From contig CALKCP010000009.1 in NCBI GenBank assembly GCA_938083445.1, forward strand, positions 1 through 64,000: 64,000 nucleotides of DNA. Direction: 5' to 3'. Made by a program: the position numbers and the translations under genes. Shown here piece by piece: positions 35,303 through 43,869 of this stretch. The DNA is from an uncultured Ulvibacter sp. GTDB lineage: Bacteria; Bacteroidota; Bacteroidia; Flavobacteriales; Flavobacteriaceae. Positions within the stretch are counted from its first letter, which is position 1. The number at the start of each line of letters is the position of its first letter. The notes under the pieces were generated by a model. The model saw only the letters and a program-made list of their open reading frames with translations, did not search any database and had not been told where the DNA came from.

Positions 35303-36910
35303 TTACACAAACATAGTGACAGGATTCTCAATATATTGTCTTAGGGTCTGCAAAAATTTAGCTCCTGTTGCTCCATCGACCGTTCTGTGGTCGCATGCTA
35401 AGGTTACCGTCATCGTATTTCCTACAACGATAGCCCCATTTTTTACAACGGGTTTTTCTACGATAGCACCTACAGACAAGATCGCTGAATTTGGCGCATT
35501 GATAATAGAAGTAAATTCTTTAATACCAAACATTCCTAGATTTGATACTGTAAACGTACTGCCATCCATTTCTTGTGGTGTTATTTTCTTGGCCCTTGCT
35601 TTTCCCGCTAAGTCTTTTACGTTTGCCCCTATTTGAGAGAATGACATTTGATCTGCAAATTTCAAAACCGGTACTAAAAGCCCATCATCTACAGCAACAG
35701 CAACACCAATATGAATGTGCTTGGCGAGTCGAATAGCGTCTAACGTCCATTGGCTATTTACCTGCGGATGTTTGCGAAGTGCCATTGCACAAGCCTTAAC
35801 GATCATGTCGTTGAAAGATATCTTAACAGTTGGATCTTCATTAATTGCCTTACGAGCAGCAATAGCATGATCCATGTCTAATTCTATATTCAAGTAATAA
35901 TGAGGAGCACTAAATTTCGACTCTCCAAGGCGCTTCGCAATAGTCTTGCGCATTTGCGAATTTTTAATCTCTTCAAAACGCTCTTCACCCACAGCAACAT
36001 ATGCCTCTGTTTGACTCAAGCTGGGTTGGAAGTTTAGGATGTCGTTTTTTACAATACGCCCATTTTCACCGGTTCCCTTCACCTGTTGCAGGTTGATGCC
36101 TTTTTCAGCCGCCATTCGCTTAGCCAATGGTGATACAAATAATCGTTCGCCAGAATTGTTTGGAGTAGGCTCCACCGATTCTGGAAGGGCTACAGGCACT
36201 TCAATCGGGCTTGCGGCTTGATCTTTCTTAACTTCCGTACTGGTTTCTTTCGATTCAGAAAAAGCCTCGTTATCACTTTTATAATTCTCTGCAATACCAG
36301 TCACATCGGTTCCTTTAGGACCTATGATAGCCAAAACTGAATCCACGAGTGCGGACTCGCCCTCTTTTATTCCAATTTGAAGTAATGTTCCTTCATTAAA
36401 GGATTCAAATTCCATGGTCGCTTTATCCGTCTCAATCTCGGCAAGAATCTCACCTTCTACTACGGTATCGCCAACCTTCTTCAACCAGCTGGCTACTGTT
36501 CCTTCCGTCATTGTATCACTTAACCGCGGCATCGTTACAACAATAACTCCTTCTGGAACTTCGGATGGCGCATCAGTTGGCACCGCCACGTTCACTTCTT
36601 CTTTTGGAGTTTCAACAGCTTTATCCTCTTTACGAGCTTCTCCACCGTCAATTAATCCTGAAATATCTTCTCCTTTTTCACCGATAATCGCCAATAACAC
36701 ATCTACGGGAGCAGTTTGACCTTCTTCTATTCCAATGTACAGCAGCGTTCCATCATGAAATGATTCGAACTCCATAGTAGCTTTGTCGGTTTCAATTTCA
36801 GCAAGGATATCGCCTTCTTGAACACTATCTCCAACTTTTTTGAGCCAGGAAGCAACAGTTCCTTCTTCCATTGTATCGCTCAATCTCGGCATGTTTATTA
36901 CTACGGCCAT
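35303..36910 (-). CDS. pdhC: Pyruvate dehydrogenase E2, dihydrolipoamide acetyltransferase
   Basis: A 535-residue E2 with two lipoyl domains: the first covers about residues 1-80 and the second 120-205, each with the 'EIETDKATMEFES' motif holding the lipoylated Lys. A peripheral-subunit-binding domain follows ('FVSPLAKRMAAEKGINLQQVKGTGENGRI', about 258-286), then the catalytic domain ending in 'ACDHRTVDGATGAKFL' with the active His and Asp. It moves acetyl groups from E1 to CoA. It starts 5 bases after pdhA. The E1-beta gene is not adjacent, as is usual in Flavobacteriaceae. Confidence 0.97.
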   Translation of the reverse strand: MAVVINMPRLSDTMEEGTVASWLKKVGDSVQEGDILAEIETDKATMEFESFHDGTLLYIGIEEGQTAPVDVLLAIIGEKGEDISGLIDGGEARKEDKAVETPKEEVNVAVPTDAPSEVPEGVIVVTMPRLSDTMTEGTVASWLKKVGDTVVEGEILAEIETDKATMEFESFNEGTLLQIGIKEGESALVDSVLAIIGPKGTDVTGIAENYKSDNEAFSESKETSTEVKKDQAASPIEVPVALPESVEPTPNNSGERLFVSPLAKRMAAEKGINLQQVKGTGENGRIVKNDILNFQPSLSQTEAYVAVGEERFEEIKNSQMRKTIAKRLGESKFSAPHYYLNIELDMDHAIAARKAINEDPTVKISFNDMIVKACAMALRKHPQVNSQWTLDAIRLAKHIHIGVAVAVDDGLLVPVLKFADQMSFSQIGANVKDLAGKARAKKITPQEMDGSTFTVSNLGMFGIKEFTSIINAPNSAILSVGAIVEKPVVKNGAIVVGNTMTVTLACDHRTVDGATGAKFLQTLRQYIENPVTMFV

Positions 36911-36915
36911 ATCAG

Positions 36916-37914
36916 TTATAATTTATGAGGTAAAAATGGATAATTCTCTTGGTCGTATACCACGTCGTACATTACACTTTTGTCTGGATATGGCGAATCC
37001 TCAGCGAATTTTTCACATTCGAGTACTCTTTCTTTCACACCTTGATCGATCGCTTTAATTTCAGCTTCCGTGGCCCATTTATTCTCGTATATTTTATTCA
37101 GCACATACAAAATAGGATCTTCTTCTTGTTTCTTTGCAACTTCCTCCTTTGAACGATAGTGTTGCGCATCACTCATCGAATGCCCTCTGTACCGATAGGT
37201 TCTAAGCTCAAGGAAAGTGGGGCCATCACCGCGTCGTGCACGGGCGATTGCTTCGTCCATTTCTTTGGCGACAATCTCAGGATTCATTGCATCTACAGGC
37301 TTACAAGGCATCTCATACCCTAAACCAAGTTTATAGATATCTGTGTGATTTGCTGTTCTTGCTACCGAAGTTCCCATAGCATACCCATTATTTTCAACAC
37401 AAAACACAACGGGTAATTTCCAGAGCATTGCCAAATTAAATGACTCATGCAAAGAACCTTGACGTGCCGCTCCATCTCCAAAGAATGTAAGTGTTACAGC
37501 ATCGCTTCCTTTATATTTATCTCCAAAAGCAAGACCTGCTCCCAACGGTATTTGTCCTCCAACAATTCCATGACCACCATAAAACCGATGTTCCTTAGAA
37601 AAAATATGCATGGACCCGCCCAAACCTTGCGACGTTCCTGTTGCCTTACCGTAGAGTTCGGCCATTACGCGTTTAGGGTCTACTCCCATTCCAATTGGCT
37701 GAACATGATTTCGGTAAGCCGTTATCATCTTATCTTTCGTTAGATCCATGGCATGCAAGGATCCAGCAAGAACTGCTTCTTGTCCGTTATATAAATGTAA
37801 AAAACCCCTTACCTTTTGGTTTATATATACCTGCGCAAGTTTGTCTTCAAATTTGCGCCAAAACAGCATGTTTTCATACCAATCGAGGTACGTTTTTTTT
37901 GTTATTTTCTTCAC
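36916..37914 (-). CDS. pdhA: Pyruvate dehydrogenase E1 component, alpha subunit
   Basis: A 332-residue thiamine-diphosphate enzyme subunit. The ThDP motif 'FFGDGAARQGSLHESFNLAMLWKLPVVFCVENNGYAMGT' lies at about residues 143-181, the phosphorylation-loop-like 'TYRYRGHSMSDAQHYR' near 242, and 'MHIFSKEHRFYGGHGIVGGQIPLGAG' near 102-127. It decarboxylates pyruvate together with an E1-beta subunit encoded elsewhere. It is the first gene of the pdhA-pdhC operon and has a good promoter about 180 bases upstream. Confidence 0.97.
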   Translation of the reverse strand: MKKITKKTYLDWYENMLFWRKFEDKLAQVYINQKVRGFLHLYNGQEAVLAGSLHAMDLTKDKMITAYRNHVQPIGMGVDPKRVMAELYGKATGTSQGLGGSMHIFSKEHRFYGGHGIVGGQIPLGAGLAFGDKYKGSDAVTLTFFGDGAARQGSLHESFNLAMLWKLPVVFCVENNGYAMGTSVARTANHTDIYKLGLGYEMPCKPVDAMNPEIVAKEMDEAIARARRGDGPTFLELRTYRYRGHSMSDAQHYRSKEEVAKKQEEDPILYVLNKIYENKWATEAEIKAIDQGVKERVLECEKFAEDSPYPDKSVMYDVVYDQENYPFLPHKL

Positions 37915-38091
37915 ACGTCTAAATTTTTGTAATTCTTTCTAAAAATTTAATTAAACCTTGACAAGGCTATTCGCCCATATGCCAACAAAATAATTCACAA
38001 AAGCAATCTTTAAAGTATCTTAAAGTCAACTTAATGAATATTTGCAATATCCATTAATCTGCTAGAAAATCGCTTCTTTTGATGCGGACAA

Positions 38092-38120
38092 CAAAAATAA
38101 CATAATCTGTATGACTACAA
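38092..38120 (-). promoter_or_regulatory. Consensus promoter TTG-N18-TATTTTTG upstream of pdhA
   Basis: Read on the minus strand, TTG (38118-38120) and TATTTTTG (38092-38099) are spaced by 18 bases, a full match to the Bacteroidota promoter. The pdhA leader would be about 170 bases long. Confidence 0.7.
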
Positions 38121-38152
38121 ACTTGTTCGTCCTAAAAAAATCTACGAAAACG

Positions 38153-38665
38153 TTATAGAAAAGCACTATCGAATATGAGCGGTAATAAATCTTTAACAGA
38201 CAACGCTTTCACAACCTCCCCTGCTTCCCCCATAAAGTAAATTGGAATAGGTGTGTCCTGGTTTACCTCATACTCCGCTAGAGACTGTCTGCAAGAGCCA
38301 CAGGGCGCTATTGGTGTTGTCGTCAATTTTTTCAATGATCGCGCTGTAATAGCCATAGCCGTGATAGCCACATTGGGGTGTGTCGCACCGGCATAAAACA
38401 CGGCAACCCGCTCTGCGCATAAGCCAGACGGAAAGGCGGCATTTTCTTGATTATTCCCAGTAATAATTTCCCCTGTTGCGAGTTGGAGCGCAGCACCTAC
38501 TTTAAAATGCGAATAAGGCGCATAAGCATTTTCACGTGCTTCATGCGCCTTATTCATAATTTTTTGAATGTTCTCTGGAAGCTCTGACATTGTATCAAAA
38601 ACTTCTAAATGCGATTCAATTGTTATTTTTTTCAATGGGCTAGTATTCGTCGTATTCGTCTCCAA
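38153..38665 (-). CDS. cdd: Cytidine deaminase
   Basis: A 170-residue enzyme. The zinc-binding motifs are 'SGLCAERVAVFYAGA' (Cys-Ala-Glu) and 'APCGSCRQSLAEY' (PCxxC), with the substrate-binding 'NAYAPYSHFKVGAAL' earlier. It deaminates cytidine and deoxycytidine. An N-terminal extension of about 25 residues precedes the usual core, and the start overlaps the 3' end of porV by 26 bases, so translation is probably coupled; a start nearer residue 26 (MSELPENIQ) is possible. Confidence 0.94.
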   Translation of the reverse strand: METNTTNTSPLKKITIESHLEVFDTMSELPENIQKIMNKAHEARENAYAPYSHFKVGAALQLATGEIITGNNQENAAFPSGLCAERVAVFYAGATHPNVAITAMAITARSLKKLTTTPIAPCGSCRQSLAEYEVNQDTPIPIYFMGEAGEVVKALSVKDLLPLIFDSAFL

Positions 38666-39773
38666 ATCCGAATGTTATTCCAAAACGAAGACTTCCTTCT
38701 AATGGACTTACAACCTGAGACGTCGAGAATAGGTACGAGACATCAAAATTAATGGTGGTATATTTAAATCCTGCTCCTAGAGAAACAAACTTTCTAGAAC
38801 CAGATTTTTCAGATTCATTAAAATAACCCATTCTAAATGCGAACGAATCTTGATACCAATATTCAGCACCTAAACCCCAAACAGGCGAAAAAGTACCAAA
38901 CGATGAAAACATACCGCTAAAGAAGCTTTGATTGTAATAATCATCATTTCTATCTATTACTTCATCTCCATTGGAATCTTCAGGTGTTGGCACCAATAAT
39001 TTATCAAATTCCATGGTAACACCCACCTTGTTGTATTCATCCAGAATAAAATCAAAGCCTCCTCCAATAGAAAGGTTCGTTGGGAGACTACTTCCTTCAG
39101 GATCTCCGTCATCATATTTCATTTTTGGTCCTACATTAGAAATATTAAAACCTCCTCTCCAACGCCCGTTAAAGCTATCGTATGATATTTCTTCACTCTG
39201 GTAGTAACCGGCAACATCAACAGCAAAAGAGCTGGCTGCCTTACTACTTTCAATTGCTGTTTGTAATTTTAAGTCGGAACGGATATACCTTCCGGCTACC
39301 GCCATTGAAAAACGGTCACTTAAACGCAGCGAATAAGAGATATCAAAAAGAAACTCATTCGGCTTCACTATTAAAGGTACTTGATCTGCCGTTTCTCTTA
39401 ATTCAATTTCCCCAGCACTAAAGTATCTGAAACTAGCACCTACGGCACTTTGTTCGTTAATCCGGCTGTAGTAGGTAATGTTTCCAAGAAAAATGTCATT
39501 TACCAACTTACTTAAATACGGAGTATACGTTACTCCAATACCTTGTTTTCTGAGCGAGAAAGCATATTTTGCTGGATTCCACTGTTGCGAAAATGCATCT
39601 GAAGCCGTCGCTGCACCCATATCGGCAAGTCCAGCCGATCTAGCGTCACCTGCTATCAACATAAAAGGAACCGCTGTAGTTATGACACCCTGAAGTGTAT
39701 TACCTGAACCTTCCTGTCCATTGGACTTAAATGTTATTAGGGCTATTATTGTTAAGATGAAATATTTTTTCAT
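38640..39773 (-). CDS. porV: Type IX secretion outer-membrane protein PorV (LptO)
   Basis: A 377-residue outer-membrane barrel protein. It has a signal peptide and the PorV start 'GVITTAVPFMLIAGDARSAGLADMGAATASDAFSQQWNPAKYAF', followed by barrel strands and a terminal aromatic-rich strand 'GSLRFGITFGFGDEYDEY'. PorV shuttles T9SS cargo from the translocon to the attachment complex with PorU. It lies directly downstream of porU (37 bases), the usual order in this phylum. Confidence 0.94.
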   Translation of the reverse strand: MKKYFILTIIALITFKSNGQEGSGNTLQGVITTAVPFMLIAGDARSAGLADMGAATASDAFSQQWNPAKYAFSLRKQGIGVTYTPYLSKLVNDIFLGNITYYSRINEQSAVGASFRYFSAGEIELRETADQVPLIVKPNEFLFDISYSLRLSDRFSMAVAGRYIRSDLKLQTAIESSKAASSFAVDVAGYYQSEEISYDSFNGRWRGGFNISNVGPKMKYDDGDPEGSSLPTNLSIGGGFDFILDEYNKVGVTMEFDKLLVPTPEDSNGDEVIDRNDDYYNQSFFSGMFSSFGTFSPVWGLGAEYWYQDSFAFRMGYFNESEKSGSRKFVSLGAGFKYTTINFDVSYLFSTSQVVSPLEGSLRFGITFGFGDEYDEY

Positions 39774-39810
39774 GAGGTTGAAATTTTGAGCAAATATAAT
39801 TTTAATTTAT

Positions 39811-42800
39811 TTAAAGAATAACGAGTTTCTCAAATTTCTCAACTCGCTTATTGGTTAACGTAGATTTAACAGTAATCTTATATATGTAAACTCCTTTTCC
39901 AATTTTATCTCCAAAATCGTCTTTTCCGTCCCAAGTAATTTCTCTTGATAGGAAGCCATCGGTAGTAATCACCTGGTTTTTCGTCCACACTATCTTTCCT
40001 GTAACTGTAAAAACCTGTACCTGAACTTCCAAAGGCTCCATGGGCCTATTGTGGTTGAACCAAAATTCGGTATAACTTACAAATGGATTTGGATAATTAA
40101 GCACTTTTGTAATCTCGAGAGTATCATTTCCCGCAACAACAAACTGAATTTCTTCCGTTGATGAATTGTTATACACATCCCATGCTTTAAAGGTAAGGGT
40201 ATGCACACCGTCCTCTAAATCTCTTAATTTAAAATCAAGAGTGCCTTTCGTGTAGTCATCTACATCTGCTTGGTAATATTCGTTGACAACGTAGGGGTTT
40301 GACTCATCACCATCAAGAATAGCAATCATATCATGACCGATCCCACTGGCTGTATTCATGCCGTTTGGATCCTCTAATTTTGCGATCAAAATTGGTGAAT
40401 CATTTGTAATACCGCCAGATGTAAAGCTTTCGTCGTTCATAAATAATGCAATTAAGGGGCCTTGGTCATCGGTTGGGGCATTCTCATTAAGACCGCCCAT
40501 TTTTACATCCAAATTAACCCCCGTTTGATCTTCAGCCGCATTGTTTCTCTGAGCGTAAAAACTAATACGTCCATCACCAATCGGGATCTGAGTATCTCTG
40601 GGCATTACAAAATCAAACTCAAAGGTTCCATTACTAATTGTCGATTTCCCATTGAACAAGGCTTCCCCAAGAGTCAAGAAGGTCATTTTAAAATTATCGG
40701 ACTCGCCGTCATTGGCAAGTGTTTGGCGCTCTACATTTTTATCGTACACCTTCGCCTCTAACACGCCATTATAATTTGTCATGACACTCCCTGCTGTATC
40801 AACTATTTCTCCACCAATACGAACTTTACTTAATGCCTTCAGCGTGTCTGTAGCCTGAGAAATAGGGGTTCCGTTTAAAGTGGTTAGGCGAATGTCTCTC
40901 TTCGGAAAAGCCAACCTCAAGGCAGGGTCACCGATGTAAAAAACAACTCTTCGCTCATCACTTGGAATGTTGTTTTTAGAAATTCGCAATCCTTCAGCTG
41001 GTGGATTAGGCGTTTCAATTCCGAAGCCAAAAAGCTCTGACGCTAGTGCTTCATTAAATTCAACACCCAAGGAAATACTAATCGATCGGGTGGTTGTAAC
41101 TAGGGAGATTGCCCCGCCATTTCTATTGGTATAGGTAAGTTCACCTGCGGTTATTCTCAGCGGGTTATCAAATTTTGTAAATTCACAGGTTACCGTCACA
41201 ATGCAGGGGTATCTATTGGTGTTTTGAAGGTTGTTTGCAATATCTTTTGTATAAATGAATTCTGCAGCCAAACCATCCTCACCTCCATGACCAAAGTAAT
41301 TTATGATTACGGCCCCCAATTCAATTTGATCTTTTATAGCCTCATTGACCGCGGGGTAGCGATTACCACCAGCAGAGGTTTCTTGTTGATATGCATCACT
41401 GTGTATCTTCTTCACATTTACAAAGGGCTTTTCTACAGAAATACTATCACCCAATGCATCTAGCTTCACTTCTAATATTTGCTCTCCACTCTTATCCACA
41501 TCATCTGAAATTAGTAGGTAATTGTTACGCCAATTTCCATAAGATACCTTCTTTGTGTAGTTCACTACTTTGTCGACCATCGCGTTTGCTAAATCAACAT
41601 CATCGGCGAGAATTCTGCCAACTGCTATGTCTAGCAAATCGGAGGCAAGCATCCTACCTTCATCGATATCCATCATTCCGAAGAAATCATCCGACATATA
41701 GGAAAAATGTGTGCTCTCACTGTTTAACGTATGAAAGGTGGGTACAATATTATTGTTGTTACTTAATCGGTCCTTATAATCTACCGATGTATCTCCCAAC
41801 AAACCAATGTACTTTATACGTTTGGAAGGGGAAGATGCATTTTCATAAATGTAGCGAACAAAGTTTCGTATTGCTGAAATGTCTTGCTTTCCCGAACTAA
41901 ACTCCTCATAAATTTTATCTAGAGTAACAACTTTTACATGAATACCTGAATAATTTTTATGGTGATTTGCCAGTCTTAACGCCGGTTGAATAAGAAATGA
42001 GGGCGTTATTATTAAGTAGTCAATATCCCTAAAATTACCAGACTCATCATTAAAAATACTCCCCTTAAGGTTTTGATTGGATACTCTTGATCTCGAAATC
42101 TTGATGGGTTCAAAATAATCATTTGGGTTCACCGCTACATACTTGCGAACTTCTCCAAGAGTTGCGTTAAAGCCAAAAACATCTGCAGCTGTTTCATTTT
42201 GTTTTGCTGAAATAAAATCGGTAGTGGTAACGTCCCATATTTGTGTGAATTGTGAGGCATTACTAATCTGATATGCACCTACCCCACTCAAAACAGCCGC
42301 CTTGTTATATTTAAACATCAATTGGCCATCAACACCTCGAAGCTCTCGTAAGGCATCGATACCTATGTAGTCTAAATAACCAATGCTGGATGGGTTTCCA
42401 CTGTTATTATAGGAGAGATCTACGGTAATACTGCCGTTGCTGCTCGAGGCTGGAATATCCACTTCTCTTGTCGCCGAACTTAAAACACGCTGCCCTGATA
42501 GGGCACTAAAGTTGATGGGGTCCAGACTTGTGCCATTTATTGATAACGCCATAGACGTTGTACTTTCAGATGCAGCTGCGCACTTTATAACCACCTTCAT
42601 AGGGTCGCCATTTGAAACTAAATTGGGAAAGTCAAACGCATAGGTCTGTTCACTTTCAATGTCGAACCGATTTCCATACCATCTTCTTCCAACCAATCCT
42701 GGACTAAAATCATCTACTTCATAAAACTGATAATCGTTAAATTGAGCGATGGTAGTTGAAGGAGCCGTTGTAGGCTCTACCATGGTCTGAACTCTTAATC

Positions 42801-43653
42801 CTGGTCCTCCGTCGGTAGTTACGTAATAGTAGGTTTCATCACTGTAGGGGTTCAGGTTGGTATCATTATCACCAATTTCATCCTGACCCTCCAATCCAAT
42901 TCCATAAAAAAGAATGGCATCATTCCCACTAAAGACCCCATCTTCTTCCCCTATTACCTGAATGGCATTTTGTGGCAAGTCAAATTGAGTGTTTAAGTTG
43001 TTTGCGAATGGGAGTGGTTTTCCCCCATGGCCGAAAATTTTTAGGTTGCGGGGATTGATATTATCTGTATTCATACCAAGGTCATTTAAAAACCCTTTGT
43101 CTATTCTGTAAATTCCGCTTTTCTCAATTCGAAATTTAAACCAATCGCCCGAGGCTAAAACAGAATTTGTAATTTCAATTCGTGTACTTTTATTTCTTTT
43201 TGCTTGCTTCCTATAAGTAAGGTTAAAAGAAAGTATTTTTTTTGGAATACCATTCACCCTAACAATTGGTGACAAAATTATACGCGTGTAAACAACATCT
43301 CGTGCTCCAGCACTTTTTAGTACAAAATTTGGATCAACGGGTATTGCACCGCTTTCAACTTTAGCGAGTTCTTCGCTTGAAAGCAGGCCGTATTTAATGT
43401 TGCTTATAACCAACGAGGCCTTATCGGCAAATCCATTATCCTTCCATTGCCCAATAAATTGCATTTGATCTTTGTCCAATCTCAAACTTTGAGTAATACC
43501 AGCTTGGTTCATTCGAACCGCTTCGGATGTGTTGCTTTCCGTTTTTAAATTATCGGCAGTGCCTGTTTTCCAGTCGATAGCAACAGTTTTTACCTGCGCG
43601 TTGCCCAAGAATACACACCATATAAAACCGCAAAAAAGTATCGTTTTTTTCAT
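39811..43653 (-). CDS. porU: Type IX secretion system sortase PorU (C25-like)
   Basis: A 1280-residue protein from the preferred ATG at 43651-43653 (MKKTILFCGFIWCVFLGNAQ signal peptide). The C25 gingipain-like domain occupies roughly residues 510-900, with the catalytic His in 'VIINYFGHGGEDG' (near 788) and Cys in 'CIVTVTCEFTKFDNP' (near 820). C-terminal Ig-like modules end in a sorting-domain-like 'VLNYPNPFVSYTEFWFNHNRP' and 'GVYIYKITVKSTLTNKRVEKFEKLVIL'. PorU cuts the sorting domain from cargo at the cell surface. Length fits PorU. It is followed by porV and is divergent from gldJ. Confidence 0.95.
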   Translation of the reverse strand: MKKTILFCGFIWCVFLGNAQVKTVAIDWKTGTADNLKTESNTSEAVRMNQAGITQSLRLDKDQMQFIGQWKDNGFADKASLVISNIKYGLLSSEELAKVESGAIPVDPNFVLKSAGARDVVYTRIILSPIVRVNGIPKKILSFNLTYRKQAKRNKSTRIEITNSVLASGDWFKFRIEKSGIYRIDKGFLNDLGMNTDNINPRNLKIFGHGGKPLPFANNLNTQFDLPQNAIQVIGEEDGVFSGNDAILFYGIGLEGQDEIGDNDTNLNPYSDETYYYVTTDGGPGLRVQTMVEPTTAPSTTIAQFNDYQFYEVDDFSPGLVGRRWYGNRFDIESEQTYAFDFPNLVSNGDPMKVVIKCAAASESTTSMALSINGTSLDPINFSALSGQRVLSSATREVDIPASSSNGSITVDLSYNNSGNPSSIGYLDYIGIDALRELRGVDGQLMFKYNKAAVLSGVGAYQISNASQFTQIWDVTTTDFISAKQNETAADVFGFNATLGEVRKYVAVNPNDYFEPIKISRSRVSNQNLKGSIFNDESGNFRDIDYLIITPSFLIQPALRLANHHKNYSGIHVKVVTLDKIYEEFSSGKQDISAIRNFVRYIYENASSPSKRIKYIGLLGDTSVDYKDRLSNNNNIVPTFHTLNSESTHFSYMSDDFFGMMDIDEGRMLASDLLDIAVGRILADDVDLANAMVDKVVNYTKKVSYGNWRNNYLLISDDVDKSGEQILEVKLDALGDSISVEKPFVNVKKIHSDAYQQETSAGGNRYPAVNEAIKDQIELGAVIINYFGHGGEDGLAAEFIYTKDIANNLQNTNRYPCIVTVTCEFTKFDNPLRITAGELTYTNRNGGAISLVTTTRSISISLGVEFNEALASELFGFGIETPNPPAEGLRISKNNIPSDERRVVFYIGDPALRLAFPKRDIRLTTLNGTPISQATDTLKALSKVRIGGEIVDTAGSVMTNYNGVLEAKVYDKNVERQTLANDGESDNFKMTFLTLGEALFNGKSTISNGTFEFDFVMPRDTQIPIGDGRISFYAQRNNAAEDQTGVNLDVKMGGLNENAPTDDQGPLIALFMNDESFTSGGITNDSPILIAKLEDPNGMNTASGIGHDMIAILDGDESNPYVVNEYYQADVDDYTKGTLDFKLRDLEDGVHTLTFKAWDVYNNSSTEEIQFVVAGNDTLEITKVLNYPNPFVSYTEFWFNHNRPMEPLEVQVQVFTVTGKIVWTKNQVITTDGFLSREITWDGKDDFGDKIGKGVYIYKITVKSTLTNKRVEKFEKLVIL

Positions 43654-43812
43654 TAGTATCAATAACGCTTCAAATATACGCTTAGTATTATTCCATGTTC
43701 AAAATTTATTTTATTTTTATTCCTCAATAATAATATTTAAAGTAATACGTTTGCATATGGATTAGTGGGTTTTTATCCCCACGCCAAACAGATCATTATT
43801 AATAAAATATTC

Positions 43813-43842
43813 TTGCAATTTTAGCGTTAATCACTATATTGC
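43813..43842 (+). promoter_or_regulatory. Candidate gldJ promoter TTG-N19-TATATTGC
   Basis: TTG at 43813-43815 and TATATTGC at 43835-43842 with a 19-base spacer; the -7 half deviates from TAnnTTTG. It ends 27 bases before the preferred gldJ start at 43870. Confidence 0.45.
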
Positions 43843-43869
43843 GTTCCCAAATTGTTCATAATTGAAACT

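Noticed and set aside
41391-41900. 169-codon plus-strand frame
   Set aside because: Antisense to the C25 domain of porU and rich in His, Cys and Arg, as expected for a shadow frame.
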